A stretch of 64,000 bases of DNA. Origin: Pseudomonadota bacterium. Lineage in GTDB: Bacteria; Pseudomonadota; Gammaproteobacteria; Steroidobacterales; Steroidobacteraceae. Positions 45,501 through 55,579 of this stretch are shown here, in pieces. Location of the stretch: positions 186,001 through 250,000 of the forward strand of contig JAFEFN010000013.1 in assembly GCA_018240525.1 (NCBI GenBank), read 5' to 3'. Every line of letters starts with the position of its first letter. Positions within the stretch are counted from its first letter, which is position 1. The notes under the pieces were generated by a model. That model saw only the letters and a list, made by a program, of their open reading frames with translations. It was not told the origin of the DNA and ran no database searches. Position numbers and translations under genes: made by a program.

Positions 45501-45586
45501 ACGGCGACGGTCGGGACCGGATAACGCTTCAAGAAACCCACTCTTACCCCGCGCCTTGCCTGCGACTGCCACGCGAGGAACGGCAT
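42542..45586 (-). CDS. Very long multi-SLBB polysaccharide export protein
   Basis: 1014 aa from ATG 45586 (a TTG at 45595 and GTG at 45541 are alternatives). An N-terminal membrane anchor or signal lies at about 22-46, with no lipobox. A Gly/Leu-rich low-complexity stretch (about 75-102) and a run of six glutamates (about 125-130) follow. The Poly_export domain begins near 317 (YTVGAGDLLLVQLYG), then five or more SLBB repeats (segments such as VFGEARNLGSYTI, VDGEVRRPAIYEV, VDGSVHVPGDYPL, LKGEVRFPGSYSI, VIGEVQNPTSLLY). A C-terminal helix (about 985-1010) may cross the outer membrane. E. coli Wza is about 380 aa, so this is the long WbfF/Bme12-like type. Confidence 0.9.
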   Translation of the reverse strand: MPFLAWQSQARRGVRVGFLKRYPVPTVAVLVFAVCSIFFALRAPAQGVTPTPEQLQMFEGLTPEQQQMVLQAISGGSSLGGLGGSLGGGLNGVGGLGGASGIPGARSQMGDPRQQMGRQSRRLSEEEEEEGPEPVIPQLKAKDWVIVEIDYQLAPRAIPPYLQSLYSLQASAPGAASAAPSAQAASQSQPVSALAAAVGQVPGPSSGSAVPGQPSPEDRARLDPLIALIRAKNPYRLTQEGALLLPGFAPMALLGLTEEQATLRLRADPAFRGVDVRLTRLPIKKSGVEGLRPFGYDLFDHLPSTFAPVTNVPVPSDYTVGAGDLLLVQLYGSQNRSLKLTVSRDGTISLPDLGPMVVAGQKFNNVKDSIEGRIERQMTGVRANVSMGDTRAIRVFVFGEARNLGSYTISGLGTITSALYAAGGVRRTGSLRNIQLKRNGAVIRRLDLYDLLIRGDTSDDTKLLQGDVVFVPTVGSTVSVDGEVRRPAIYEVKNETTVGDVLALAGGVTPEADPTKVSVTRIDGNEHRVVVSVDLTAAGRGAQLRNGDVVRVMRIRPTLDAGIVVEGHLYTPETFAYRSGIRLSDVVHSVDELKPDADIHYLLVRRESPVDHRISVFSADLEAALQAPGSAADLELAPRDRITVFDLASGRDRIIQPIMDQLKLQGTSGQPSAVVHVDGSVHVPGDYPLEPTMTVRDLVRAGGGTVDSTYGRTAELTRYTVTNGESRHTELIRIDLAAAMRGDPAANVKLQPFDSLSVREVPLWGEAESVTLKGEVRFPGSYSIRRGETLQSVINRAGGLTDFAFPEGSVFTRESLRKREQAQMDMLADRMQHDLSILALQAAATSTNGGGAGALSVGQALLSQLRTTRAVGRLVIDLPRIMREPADWQGDVILRDGDELIVPRTQQQVTVIGEVQNPTSLLYNAKLGRDDYISLSGGTTRRADHARIYVVRANGSVVAQEGSRWYSRSSVQIKTGDTIVVPLDAEKMPTLPLWLAVTQILYNVAIAVAAVNAL

Positions 45587-45600
45587 CGTAAGCAACCGTT

Positions 45601-45613
45601 AAGCGCAGCGCTT
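45601..45613. promoter_or_regulatory. Inverted repeat A in the export-gene / wzi divergent promoter
   Basis: AAGCGC-A-GCGCTT is a perfect 6-1-6 inverted repeat, starting 15 bases upstream of the export protein ATG. It lies next to a second inverted repeat (45611-45630). On the minus strand a TACAAT hexamer (45618-45623), a plausible -10 box for the export gene, lies just upstream. Confidence 0.4.
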
Positions 45614-45630
45614 TCGATTGTACCCGAAAG
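45611..45630. promoter_or_regulatory. Inverted repeat B in the export-gene / wzi divergent promoter
   Basis: CTTTCG-N8-CGAAAG is a perfect 6-bp inverted repeat whose 8-base spacer contains the TACAAT (-10-like, minus strand) hexamer. It overlaps repeat A by three bases. Together they are good candidates for an operator that controls the export operon and wzi. Confidence 0.4.
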
Positions 45631-45736
45631 CCCTCTTTTGTGGCCCTGCGAAGCTCGCGGCTGTCCGGCAGGCAGACGCACCCAGCAGTGCGTGCGATAC
45701 TGGAATTGTCAGACCCGCTGCTTGCTCGCCGGAGCC

Positions 45737-47707
45737 ATGAAACCATCGCGAATTGCCGCAGCGGTTGTGCTGCTCGTTCTACAGGCCAAGGCGTTCGCCA
45801 GCGGCGTCACCCCCTACCTGCCCCTGAACCTCGAGCCTGAATTAGAGGCCCAAGTGGAGCGGGTATTGATTCTGGGCGGCAAACCGGTCATGCGCCGCCC
45901 CATCGCGGCCGCAACGGTTCTGGAAGCCCTGCCCAAGGCCTGCACGATTGATGCGCAGCTCTGCGAGCAAGTCGCGCGCTTCTTGAACCGCTACACGCAC
46001 GAGGCTGCACTCACACACGCCAGTGTCGAGGGAGCCGCTACGCACGGCGCCGACGATCCCATCCCCAACGCCTATGGCGAGCGCATGCGCAGCTCATGGG
46101 ACGTTTCAGCGTCCGGCTACGTGCAGCTCAACGACTACGTGCTCATCAATCTCGGAGGTGTTGCCTATGAGGGCAGCCATAACTTCACCGGCACCTATCT
46201 GAGCGCCGGCTTCAGCAAAGCGCAGCTCGACCTCGGCTACAAGCCACACTGGCTGTCACCGATGAGCGACAGCAGCATGCTGCTGAGCAGCGAGGCCCCG
46301 ACGATGCCGTCGATCGGCCTGTCCAACTCCGAACCGTTGACGCGCCTGGGGCTGACCTACGACATCTTCGATGCGCGCATGTCGCACTCGAATAACATCG
46401 TCTGGGAGGACGGCTACACGAGCGGCAATCCGCACCTCGGCGGGATTCAGCTTGTCATGCAACCGGTGAACGGCTGGGCTCTGGGATTAAACCGTCTCGT
46501 GCAATTTGGCGGCGGCGCCCGCGGGGGCGGCTCGATCACCGAATTGCTGCGTGCCCTGGTGAACCCTTCCCGCTATTCGAACCTCAACCAGGACCTCACC
46601 GCGGACCAGAAGGCCGCCAACCAGGAAGCTTCGGTGACCAGCAGCTTCCTGTTCCCGGGAAGCGTGCCGTTTTCCGTCTACGCGGAATATGCCGGCGAGG
46701 ACACCTCCCACGGACGCAACTACCTGCTGGGGAACTCCGCCCTTTCCTGGGGCATTCATTTCCCGCACCTCGCGCGCCGTTTCGATCTGACACTCGAGGC
46801 ATCCGAATGGCAGAACTCGTGGTACACGCATCCGATCTGGCAGGACGGGATGACCAACGACGGGCTGGTCATCAGTCACTGGTTCGGTGATGAACGGCAG
46901 TTCAACGACCCGGTAGGTGGGCGCAGTGCCATGGCGCGCCTGCTGTGGGATGCCACATTCGGCGGACAGGTCGAGCTGCGCTTCCGCACGCTCGAAAACC
47001 AAGTGTATGGCCAGATCCCATACCATCGTTTCAACGAACTGACCGTGGGCTACTCACGGCCGTGGCGCGGGATGATCGTCGGGGCGGAACTGGATACCGG
47101 CAGCGACGTGTTCGGACAGAACTTCGGCCGACTGGCCGGCTACCTCCGCTACGACGAGACGAGCGGACGCCTGAACAATGCCCTGTCCAACAGCGAGGAC
47201 TTCACGTCCGTGCCTGAGGACGGCCCCGCGGAGATCTTCATCGAGGCGGGAGCCAGCGAATTCCGGGTGAAGACCGACCTCACCGAAGAGACACCGACGG
47301 TCACCGGCTCATTCGCCACCGAACCCCACTTGGCGGTGGGCGCGCGGCGCAGCGTCGCCGAGCACAGTGATCTCGGTGCCCGGGTGGACATCGATAAGAC
47401 CGACGGACATAGCCTCATCGGGGTGCGCTTGGTCGACTACCGCTACCGTCTGCTGCACAGCCCGCTGGCCTTCACCGGCTTCCTGGGTGCGGCGCGGTAC
47501 GCGTTGGGAACGCCGGCCTATGGCTTCTACTACGGACTCGGAGTGCAGTGGCGCGACCTGCTGCCCCACGTGGATCTGGGAATTGAGGCACGCTACTACG
47601 ACAACGTTGCGCGCGACCGCCTGCTGCCGGATGACCCCAAAACCAACCGGCCCGACAGCTTTTACGACATCAGCGGCGCAGTGTTAGCGTTGACCTATCA
47701 TTTCTAG
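45737..47707 (+). CDS. wzi: Wzi-family capsule assembly outer-membrane protein
   Basis: 656 aa with a signal peptide ending near residue 22 (AFAS). A helical N-terminal domain (about 25-110) precedes a large beta-barrel. Wzi-type sequences include FSKAQLDLGYKPHWLSPMSDSSMLLSSE (read in two parts), FVGDERQ-like HWFGDERQFNDPVGG, and a terminal YDISGAVLALTYHF with aromatic last residue. E. coli Wzi is about 480 aa; longer forms with extra strands occur in other bacteria. It would hold or help attach polymer at the outer surface. It is divergent from the export protein gene. Confidence 0.82.
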   Translation: MKPSRIAAAVVLLVLQAKAFASGVTPYLPLNLEPELEAQVERVLILGGKPVMRRPIAAATVLEALPKACTIDAQLCEQVARFLNRYTHEAALTHASVEGAATHGADDPIPNAYGERMRSSWDVSASGYVQLNDYVLINLGGVAYEGSHNFTGTYLSAGFSKAQLDLGYKPHWLSPMSDSSMLLSSEAPTMPSIGLSNSEPLTRLGLTYDIFDARMSHSNNIVWEDGYTSGNPHLGGIQLVMQPVNGWALGLNRLVQFGGGARGGGSITELLRALVNPSRYSNLNQDLTADQKAANQEASVTSSFLFPGSVPFSVYAEYAGEDTSHGRNYLLGNSALSWGIHFPHLARRFDLTLEASEWQNSWYTHPIWQDGMTNDGLVISHWFGDERQFNDPVGGRSAMARLLWDATFGGQVELRFRTLENQVYGQIPYHRFNELTVGYSRPWRGMIVGAELDTGSDVFGQNFGRLAGYLRYDETSGRLNNALSNSEDFTSVPEDGPAEIFIEAGASEFRVKTDLTEETPTVTGSFATEPHLAVGARRSVAEHSDLGARVDIDKTDGHSLIGVRLVDYRYRLLHSPLAFTGFLGAARYALGTPAYGFYYGLGVQWRDLLPHVDLGIEARYYDNVARDRLLPDDPKTNRPDSFYDISGAVLALTYHF

Positions 47708-47725
47708 GCCGGTATCCCCGAGTGG

Positions 47726-49147
47726 CTAACGGCCCAGCGCCTGCCACGACAATACCGCGCCGGAAGAGCCACCCTGCACGCTGGCATCGAAGCTGCTCGC
47801 CGTCAGCGCCGATACGCTCACGATGCTCGCGGAACCGCCGGCCAGCGTCGCCACGACGTTGAGGCACTCTGCCGGAAACTTAATCGGAAATTCGACTCGA
47901 TGGCTGCCCCCGCCAGGCACCGGTGTCGTTCCCCATTGGCGCAGCACACCGGCCGCCGCATCCGCCACGTACCCGGTGGTTGCGAGGCGCTGATGGGCAC
48001 GGCCGGGTTCGCCGAAGCCGTAGTTAGGGGCCCATACAAAGCTGCCAGTGGGGATGTTTTCCGTATTGCGGAAGCCGCTGCCGACGGCCGAGGCGATGTT
48101 CCCCTGGATCACGATGTCCTGACAGGGTGCTTGCGCAAAGTCGAGCCCCACCAGCAGCTGGTCGAACAGGTTGCCGGTCACCTGCACCCCCACTGACTTT
48201 TTCAGGCTGATGGCCGCTGGACCGCGCGCGTTACCGGAGAAGTAGTTGCCGGCTATGAAGACACCGTTACCACAGATATCGATCCAGGTTCCGGCCGCGT
48301 TCGCATCACCGAACCAGCAGCCGGTGATCACCAGGCCATTGAACGCCGTACTGCCATCGGCGCAGTAAAGCGCCCCGGCTGCGCCCGAGTGCAACCCTTC
48401 GAACGCACAACCCTCGAACGTCCACGACTGCCCGCCGTTGAGCACGGGTACCGCGCGGCTGTCGGCCCACTGGCAGTCCCGGAAGCGGATCGCGTTGGAG
48501 TAAGCACCGGATGACCTGCCCCGTACCGACGGGTTCCCGGCGATGAAATTGCAGCGCTCCGCGGTGAACTCGATGCATTTGTCCAGGTCGACGTGCGTGA
48601 CCGTCGGGTTGGCAGCCGAGCCCAGCACGCAGTCGAACAAGCCGCAAAATGCCGGATCGTTAGACCCCGTGTTGCTGCACTTGACGTAGGTGCCCCGGAA
48701 CTGCGGGCTCGAATGCGAGATCTGGAGCCCCCGCAGCTGACAACCCACTGCCGAGTTCAAGCTCAGGAATACGCCGTCGCCCGAGCCCTGATAGATCAGC
48801 CGGGTCGCGGCCTGCGCACCGGCGGTGGTCCCCGCATCGCCCTCGATGATGATGCTGCGCATCCCGGAGAGGTTGATGGGCCGTAAGAAGCTGTATGAAC
48901 CGGCCGGGAGCCGAATGCGGCCGCCACCCGATCCACACGCCCGCAGCGCCGCCGCAAGTGCCTCATCGCTCGCCGCAGCTCCGCTTGGATCCGCGCCGTA
49001 ATGGCGCAGGTCGAAGGCCGGGAAGGACTCATTGCCCGTCGCGGTTCCGGCCTGACTCTCGGTGGTCCGGGGCGTTCGCGATTGTGCGAACACCGGTACC
49101 GCAGCGGCGAGCGCGGCAGGCGCCATCAACAGCGAACGGCGCTTCAC
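47726..49147 (-). CDS. Exported right-handed beta-helix protein (pectate-lyase-like fold)
   Basis: 473 aa from a GTG at 49147 that overlaps the pgi stop (GTGA). The N-terminus KRRSLLMAPAALAAAVPVFA is a signal peptide with an RR-x-L-L start, compatible with Tat export. Residue 45 onward FDLRHYGADPSGAAASDEAL is the Pectate_lyase_3 entry motif. Many short G-x-x-I/V-x-x-N/C-x-F repeats of a parallel beta-helix follow (for example ITGCWFGDANAAG, VFIAGNYFSGNARG, VQVTGNLFDQL). The C-terminal ~100 residues form a separate beta domain. It probably cuts or binds the polymer made by this locus; substrate is not readable. Confidence 0.75.
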   Translation of the reverse strand: MKRRSLLMAPAALAAAVPVFAQSRTPRTTESQAGTATGNESFPAFDLRHYGADPSGAAASDEALAAALRACGSGGGRIRLPAGSYSFLRPINLSGMRSIIIEGDAGTTAGAQAATRLIYQGSGDGVFLSLNSAVGCQLRGLQISHSSPQFRGTYVKCSNTGSNDPAFCGLFDCVLGSAANPTVTHVDLDKCIEFTAERCNFIAGNPSVRGRSSGAYSNAIRFRDCQWADSRAVPVLNGGQSWTFEGCAFEGLHSGAAGALYCADGSTAFNGLVITGCWFGDANAAGTWIDICGNGVFIAGNYFSGNARGPAAISLKKSVGVQVTGNLFDQLLVGLDFAQAPCQDIVIQGNIASAVGSGFRNTENIPTGSFVWAPNYGFGEPGRAHQRLATTGYVADAAAGVLRQWGTTPVPGGGSHRVEFPIKFPAECLNVVATLAGGSASIVSVSALTASSFDASVQGGSSGAVLSWQALGR

Positions 49148-50799
49148 GGCGTCACCCCCCGCCAGCGTGCGATGGTGGCCAGGAGCTTCAGTATCGGGCC
49201 GGGTGCCGTATGTGACCCGGAGGGGTCGAGCACTGCGGGGACCAGTTCGGATGTGAGTTTCTTGCCGAGTTCCACACCCCACTGGTCGAAGGCGTTGATG
49301 CCCCATACCACGCTCTGGGTGAGTACGCTGTGCTCGTACACGGCAACGAGTCGGCCGAGGGTTGCCGGATCGAGCTTCTCGAAGAGGACGATCGTGCTGG
49401 GACGGCTGCCCGGGTCGATCTTGTGAGGAATCAGTTCCTCGACCTGCGCAGCAGGCATTTTCTGCGCCAGGAGCTGCGCACGCACGGTTTGCGCGGACTG
49501 GCCATGTGCGAACGCCTCCGCCTGCGCAAGGCAACTGGCAATGGCAAGGTTCTGCTGTGGCTGGTTGCCGCACGAGGAGCGCGCCGGCAGCAGGAAGTCG
49601 AAGGCGGCGCGGGGCGTGCCCTGGTGGAGCAGCTGGAAGAAAGAGTGCTGGGCATTGTCGCCCGGCTCCCCCCAGATCACCGCCGCCGTTTCGCACTCCA
49701 CCGGCTTGCCGTCGAGCATCACCGACTTGCCGTTGCTCTCCATCTCAAGCTGCTGAAGGTAGGCCGGAAAGCGCCGCAGCGAATCGTCGTACGGCAGTAC
49801 CGCCAGCGTCGGCAGGTGCAGGAAGTTGATGTTCCAGACGCCGATGAGACCCATCAGCACCGGCAGGTTCTGCGCCCAGGCCGAGGTCCGGAAGTGCTCG
49901 TCCACCTCATGGCCGCCGGCCAGGAAGTCCAGGAAGTGGCGTTCTCCGATGGCGACGGCGAGCGAGACACCGATCGATGACCAGATCGAGTAGCGGCCCC
50001 CGACCCAGTCCCACATCTGGAAGCGATATTCTGGATGGATGCCGAAGGCGTCCATCGCCTTGCCGTTGACGGACACGGCACCGAAGTGCTTGGGCACCGC
50101 CTGTTCGCCCAGGTGCTTGGCGAGCCATGCGCGCGCGGTGTGCGCATTGGTCTGTGTTTCTAGCGTCGTGAAAGTCTTCGAGGCAACGATGAACAGCGTG
50201 GTCTTCGGGTCCGCGGTCTCCAGTACTTCGGCCAGGTGGACGCCGTCGACGTTGGACACGAACGCACAGCGCGGTGCGCCGCTCGTATAGGCACGCAGGG
50301 CCTGCACCGCCATGGCCGGCCCGAGGTCGGAGCCGCCGATGCCAATATTCACAACCAGCTTGAATGGTTCGCTTGTACTTCCCTTTAGGTTCCCGCTGCG
50401 CACACCCTCGGCGAACGCCAGCATGCGGGTGCGCTCGGTCATCACCGTCTTCTCGATGTCCGCCCCGCCGATGGCGGCCCCCGCCGGCTGGCGCAGCGCC
50501 ACGTGCAATACCCCGCGGTCTTCCGTGGTATTGATGTGGTCGCCGCGGAACATGGCATCGATGCGCCGGCGCAAGCCCACCGCATCGGCCAGCTGGCACA
50601 GCTTGGCGAGGGTCGGCGCGTCCAGGCGCTGCCGGGAAAAGTCCAGCAGGAGGCCGGCCGCCTCGCGCGAAAACGCATCGAAGCGCGCCGGGTCGCGGTT
50701 GAACAGCTCTGATACCGGGGTCGTGCTGAGGCGCTCTGCCTGTGCTGCAAGCTCCGCCCACACCGGGGTACTTGGACCGGGCTGTATCGCAACTTTCAT
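49144..50799 (-). CDS. pgi: Glucose-6-phosphate isomerase
   Basis: 551 aa, the usual length. Motifs VNIGIGGSDLGPAMAVQAL, FIVASKTFTTLETQTNA, WDWVGGRYSIWSSIGVSLA and SNGKSVMLDGKPV define the family. The ATG at 50799 has an AGGAGAG ribosome binding site. It links central metabolism (Fru-6-P/Glc-6-P) with ManC and UDP-sugar supply; its coupling to the beta-helix gene shows it has been recruited into the polysaccharide block, while it may still be the only copy of the cell. Confidence 0.96.
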   Translation of the reverse strand: MKVAIQPGPSTPVWAELAAQAERLSTTPVSELFNRDPARFDAFSREAAGLLLDFSRQRLDAPTLAKLCQLADAVGLRRRIDAMFRGDHINTTEDRGVLHVALRQPAGAAIGGADIEKTVMTERTRMLAFAEGVRSGNLKGSTSEPFKLVVNIGIGGSDLGPAMAVQALRAYTSGAPRCAFVSNVDGVHLAEVLETADPKTTLFIVASKTFTTLETQTNAHTARAWLAKHLGEQAVPKHFGAVSVNGKAMDAFGIHPEYRFQMWDWVGGRYSIWSSIGVSLAVAIGERHFLDFLAGGHEVDEHFRTSAWAQNLPVLMGLIGVWNINFLHLPTLAVLPYDDSLRRFPAYLQQLEMESNGKSVMLDGKPVECETAAVIWGEPGDNAQHSFFQLLHQGTPRAAFDFLLPARSSCGNQPQQNLAIASCLAQAEAFAHGQSAQTVRAQLLAQKMPAAQVEELIPHKIDPGSRPSTIVLFEKLDPATLGRLVAVYEHSVLTQSVVWGINAFDQWGVELGKKLTSELVPAVLDPSGSHTAPGPILKLLATIARWRGVTP

Positions 50800-50850
50800 C
50801 AAACGCTCTCCTGTCGGCACTGCGGGCCGCCGGCACAGGAGCGGCACGCC

Positions 50851-52047
50851 CTACTGTCGATAGTATGCCGCGATGGTGTCGACCACGTATTGGAGCTGCG
50901 CTTCCGTTAACTCCGGGAATATGGGCAGAGCCAGAGTCTCAGCTGCAGCGCGCTCCGACTCCGGGAAGTCCCCCGCGCCCAGCTTCAGATAGGCGAAGCA
51001 CTGTTGCAGGTGAAGGGGCACTGGATAGTAGATCTCGGTGCCTACGCCGGCGGCGGCGAGATGCTGGCGCAGGGCATCGCGGTTCTCGACGCGTATCACG
51101 TATTGATTGTAGATGTGCCGCGCCCCGGGCATGGCACGCGGCGTCTGCACACCCTTGACCCGGGCACGCGCAAACGCGTCGTCGTAGAAGGCGGCATTGC
51201 GCTGCCGCCCCGCGCTCCACTCGTCCAGATGCCGCAGCTTGATGTTGAGCACCGCCGCCTGTAGCTCGTCGATGCGGAAGTTGCCACCAATGAGCGCGTG
51301 ATAGTACTTCGGCTTGCCACCGTGCACGCGGAGGATGTCCATCCGCTCCGCCAGCGCGGCGTCGTTCGTCACGCACATGCCGGCATCGCCGAAGGCGCCG
51401 AGGTTCTTGGTCGGGAAGAAGGAAAGGCACCCCACGTCGCCGAAGCTGCAGGCGCGCCGCTGCTGCGCGTCGGCCGAACCGATGGCCTGCGCGGCATCCT
51501 CGATCACGCGCAGGCGGTAGCGGCGCGCCAGTTTCATGAGCGCGTCCATGTCCGCCATCTGCCCATAGAGATGCACGGGCATGAGCGCGCGCACGCGGGC
51601 ACCGCTGGCGCGGTGTACCAGCAACCCATCGCGCTCGTCGCATTGCGCGGCGATGAAGGCCTCGACGGCGGCCGGCGAGATGTTGAAGGTTACCGGGTCG
51701 ATATCGCAGAACAGCGGCCGCGCGCCGGCGCGGGCAATGGTTCCGGCGGTCGCAAAGAACGTGAAGGGACTGGTGATGACGGCATCGCCGGCGCCGATCT
51801 CCAGTGCCATCAGCGCGAGCAGCAGTGCGTCGGTCCCCGAGGAGACGCCCACGCCATACCGGCACTGGCTGTAGGCGGCCACGGCCGCCTCGAGCTCCTT
51901 GACAGCCGGCCCCAGGATGAAGTGCTGGCTCGCGCACACCTTGGCGATCGCGGCCTGGATCTCATCGGCCAGCGGCAGGTATTGCGGCTTGAGGTCCAGC
52001 AACGGGACCTGCATCGCGGGAGCGGGAGCCTTGGCGGATGTGCCCAT
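50851..52047 (-). CDS. DegT/DnrJ/EryC1/StrS sugar aminotransferase
   Basis: 398 aa, PLP enzyme. Motifs: VPLLDLKPQYLPLADEI, GVSSGTDALLLAL, VIEDAAQAIGS and the PLP-lysine segment SFFPTKNLGAFGDAG. It would aminate a 3-keto or 4-keto nucleotide sugar. Candidates for the substrate are products of the WbpM-like dehydratase or of an oxidised UDP-GlcNAcA (WbpE-type reaction); the sequence does not decide. A gap of 14 bases separates it from the epimerase upstream. Confidence 0.9.
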   Translation of the reverse strand: MGTSAKAPAPAMQVPLLDLKPQYLPLADEIQAAIAKVCASQHFILGPAVKELEAAVAAYSQCRYGVGVSSGTDALLLALMALEIGAGDAVITSPFTFFATAGTIARAGARPLFCDIDPVTFNISPAAVEAFIAAQCDERDGLLVHRASGARVRALMPVHLYGQMADMDALMKLARRYRLRVIEDAAQAIGSADAQQRRACSFGDVGCLSFFPTKNLGAFGDAGMCVTNDAALAERMDILRVHGGKPKYYHALIGGNFRIDELQAAVLNIKLRHLDEWSAGRQRNAAFYDDAFARARVKGVQTPRAMPGARHIYNQYVIRVENRDALRQHLAAAGVGTEIYYPVPLHLQQCFAYLKLGAGDFPESERAAAETLALPIFPELTEAQLQYVVDTIAAYYRQ

Positions 52048-52061
52048 GACCGGTGTCCTGT

Positions 52062-53071
52062 TCAGCGCTTGTAGCCGTAGTACTCGCAGAACCAGTCGAC
52101 GAAATTGCGTACGCCCACCTCGACGCTGGTCGCCGGCCGATAGCCGACGGCCGCAGCGAGGTCCTCGACGTCGGCCGAGGTGTCGGGCACGTCCCCGAGT
52201 TGCAGGGGAAGGAAGTTCTTCTGTGCCTTGCGCCCCAGGCATTCCTCGATGATCTCGATGTAACGCATCAGCGGGACCGGGCTGCCGTTGCCGATGTTAT
52301 AAATGCGAAACGGCGCAAAGCTCGTGGCGGGATCCGGCGCGGCGCTGCGCCAGGCCGGATCGGCCTGCGCGACCCGGGCGCTGACCCGCACGACGCCTTC
52401 GGCGATGTCATCCACGTAGGTGAAGTCGCGGTGGTGGTGGCCGTTGTTGAATACCTCGATCGGCCTCCCCTCGAGGATGTTGCGCGTAAACATGAACAAC
52501 GCCATGTCCGGACGGCCCCACGGACCGTACACGGTGAAGAAGCGCAAGCCCGTCGTCGGCAGCTTGAACAGGGCCGAGTAATTATGGGCCATGAGCTCGT
52601 TGGCCCGCTTGGTCGAGGCATAGAGCGACAGCGGGTGGTCGGCGATGTTGTGCACGGAAAAGGGCATGTTGGTGTTGGCACCGTAGACCGAGCTGGTCGA
52701 GGCATACACCAGGTGCTCGACCCCGTTGTGCCGGCAGCCCTCCAGCACGTTGAGCGTGCCGGTGATGTTGCTGTGCACGTAGGCGTGCGGATTCTCCAGT
52801 GAATAGCGCACGCCCGCCTGCGCCGCGAGGTGCACCACGCGCGCAAAGCGCTCGCGCGCGAACAGCGCACGCATGGCGCTCTCATCGGCGATGTCCAGCT
52901 TCTCGAAGCGAAACCCCGGCAACGCGGTGAGGCGCGTAAGGCGCGCCTGCTTGAGCGTCACGTCGTAGTAGTCGTTGAGGTTGTCGAGCCCGACCACCTC
53001 GTGGCCTTGCGCCAGGAGTCGCTGTGCCGTGTGCGAGCCGATGAAGCCGGCCGCGCCGGTCACGAGCATCT

Positions 53072-53075
<4 letters not shown>
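52062..53075 (-). CDS. NAD-dependent epimerase, UDP-glucuronate 4-epimerase-like
   Basis: 337 aa, extended SDR. It starts [20 protein letters not shown] and carries [19 protein letters not shown], the segment shared by UDP-GlcA 4-epimerases. The active site is YASTSSVYG with the later YASTKRANE (Tyr-x-x-x-Lys). It is likely to make UDP-GalA from the Ugd product, or the N-acetylated counterpart. Its ATG overlaps the stop of the upstream dehydrogenase. Confidence 0.9.
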
Positions 53076-54359
<1,284 letters not shown>

Positions 54360-54385
<26 letters not shown>

Positions 54386-55124
54386 CCGTGCTCTCCTTGA
54401 CTGGAACGGGGGTATCCATTGCAGACCAGACGCAGCGGCCACCGCTCGCCTTGGCAATGATCGCCAGCATCGCCTCGTGAGCGGCGAGCTCCTCGGACGT
54501 CGCTGTCGTGATGGAAAGCGGCACGCTGATTCGCAGCGGGACGCGCGGGCGGGCGCCATCGTTGGCACGCGCGGAAACATCCGCCTCCATCAGCGCCAGC
54601 GCGCCCTGCCCACCGGTCATGGCCAGGTAGACATCCGCGAGGATGCGCGCATCCAGGAGCGCGCCGTGCAACTCGCGCGCCGAGTTGTCGACGCTGTAGC
54701 GCTTGCACAGGGCATCCAGGCCGTTGCGCTGCCCTGGATGCAGCTCGCGAGCGAGCGCCAGGGTGTCCAGCACCTGGCACAGACCGGCAATCTGGCGCGG
54801 CTCGCCCGCCAGCCGGGCAAGTTCGGCGTCGAGGAACGCGATGTCAAAGGCTGCGTTGTGGATGACCAGCTCCGCGCCTGAGATGAACTGCAGCAGCTCC
54901 TCGGCGATCTCGGCGAAGCGCGGCTGTCCATCCAGCTCCGCCCGCGAGATGCCGTGCACGGCGAGCGCCCCCTCGTCGATGTCGCGCTCGGGATTGAGAT
55001 AACGGTGGAAGGTGCGTCCGGTGGCGCGGCGATTGACCAGCTCGACGCAGCCGATCTCGATGATGCGGTGGTCCAGTTCGGGTTCGAGGCCGGTGGTTTC
55101 GGTATCTAGGACGATCTGGCGCAT
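54360..55124 (-). CDS. dnaQ: DNA polymerase III epsilon (proofreading) subunit
   Basis: 254 aa. 3'-5' exonuclease motifs: ExoI IVLDTETTGLE, ExoII VIHNAAFDIAFLD and ExoIII HGALLDARILADVYLAM. The C-terminal ~60 residues are the variable tail that contacts the alpha subunit. ATG 55124 is used; a TTG nine bases upstream is less likely. It follows rnhA by 11 bases in the same direction, and its end overlaps the first polysaccharide gene, tying the housekeeping block to that locus. Confidence 0.94.
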
Positions 55125-55135
55125 GGCCGGCAAGT

Positions 55136-55579
55136 TTACCGCATCAACCCCTGCTGCAAGCTGTCGATCGCCTCATTCGCGAGGCGGTCGACACGTTCGT
55201 TGCCCGGCACGCCCGAATGGCCCCGCACCCAGCGCCAGTCGAGCCGGTGCGCGGGTACGAGCTCGTCCAGGCGCTGCCACAGGTCCTGGTTCTTGACGGG
55301 TTTCCTGTCCGCGGTACGCCAGCCGCGCTGCTTCCAGTTGCGCAACCATTCGGTGATGCCGCGGCGGACGTATTCCGAGTCGGTGTAGATGCATGCCTGC
55401 ACCGGCCGCTTCAGCGCCTCCAGCGCGCGGATGACGGCGGTGAGCTCCATGCGATTGTTGGTTGTCAGCGCCTCGGCACCGTTCATTTCTTTCTCGCTGT
55501 CGCCCATGATCAGCAGGGCGGCCCAGCCGCCCGGACCCGGGTTGCCGCGGCAGGCGCCATCGGTATATATCTCGATCAT
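55136..55579 (-). CDS. rnhA: Ribonuclease HI
   Basis: 147 aa; degrades RNA of RNA-DNA hybrids. The catalytic acidic set is visible: Asp7 in IYTDGAC, Glu in NRMELTAVI, Asp in YTDSEYV and Asp in [10 protein letters not shown], plus [12 protein letters not shown]. The start [18 protein letters not shown] is typical and overlaps the methyltransferase stop (ATGA). Confidence 0.96.
   Translation of the reverse strand: MIEIYTDGACRGNPGPGGWAALLIMGDSEKEMNGAEALTTNNRMELTAVIRALEALKRPVQACIYTDSEYVRRGITEWLRNWKQRGWRTADRKPVKNQDLWQRLDELVPAHRLDWRWVRGHSGVPGNERVDRLANEAIDSLQQGLMR

Noticed and set aside
45245..45736. Upstream in-frame extension of the wzi reading frame
   Set aside because: Lies antisense to the export protein N-terminus and would bury the clear signal peptide that starts at 45737.
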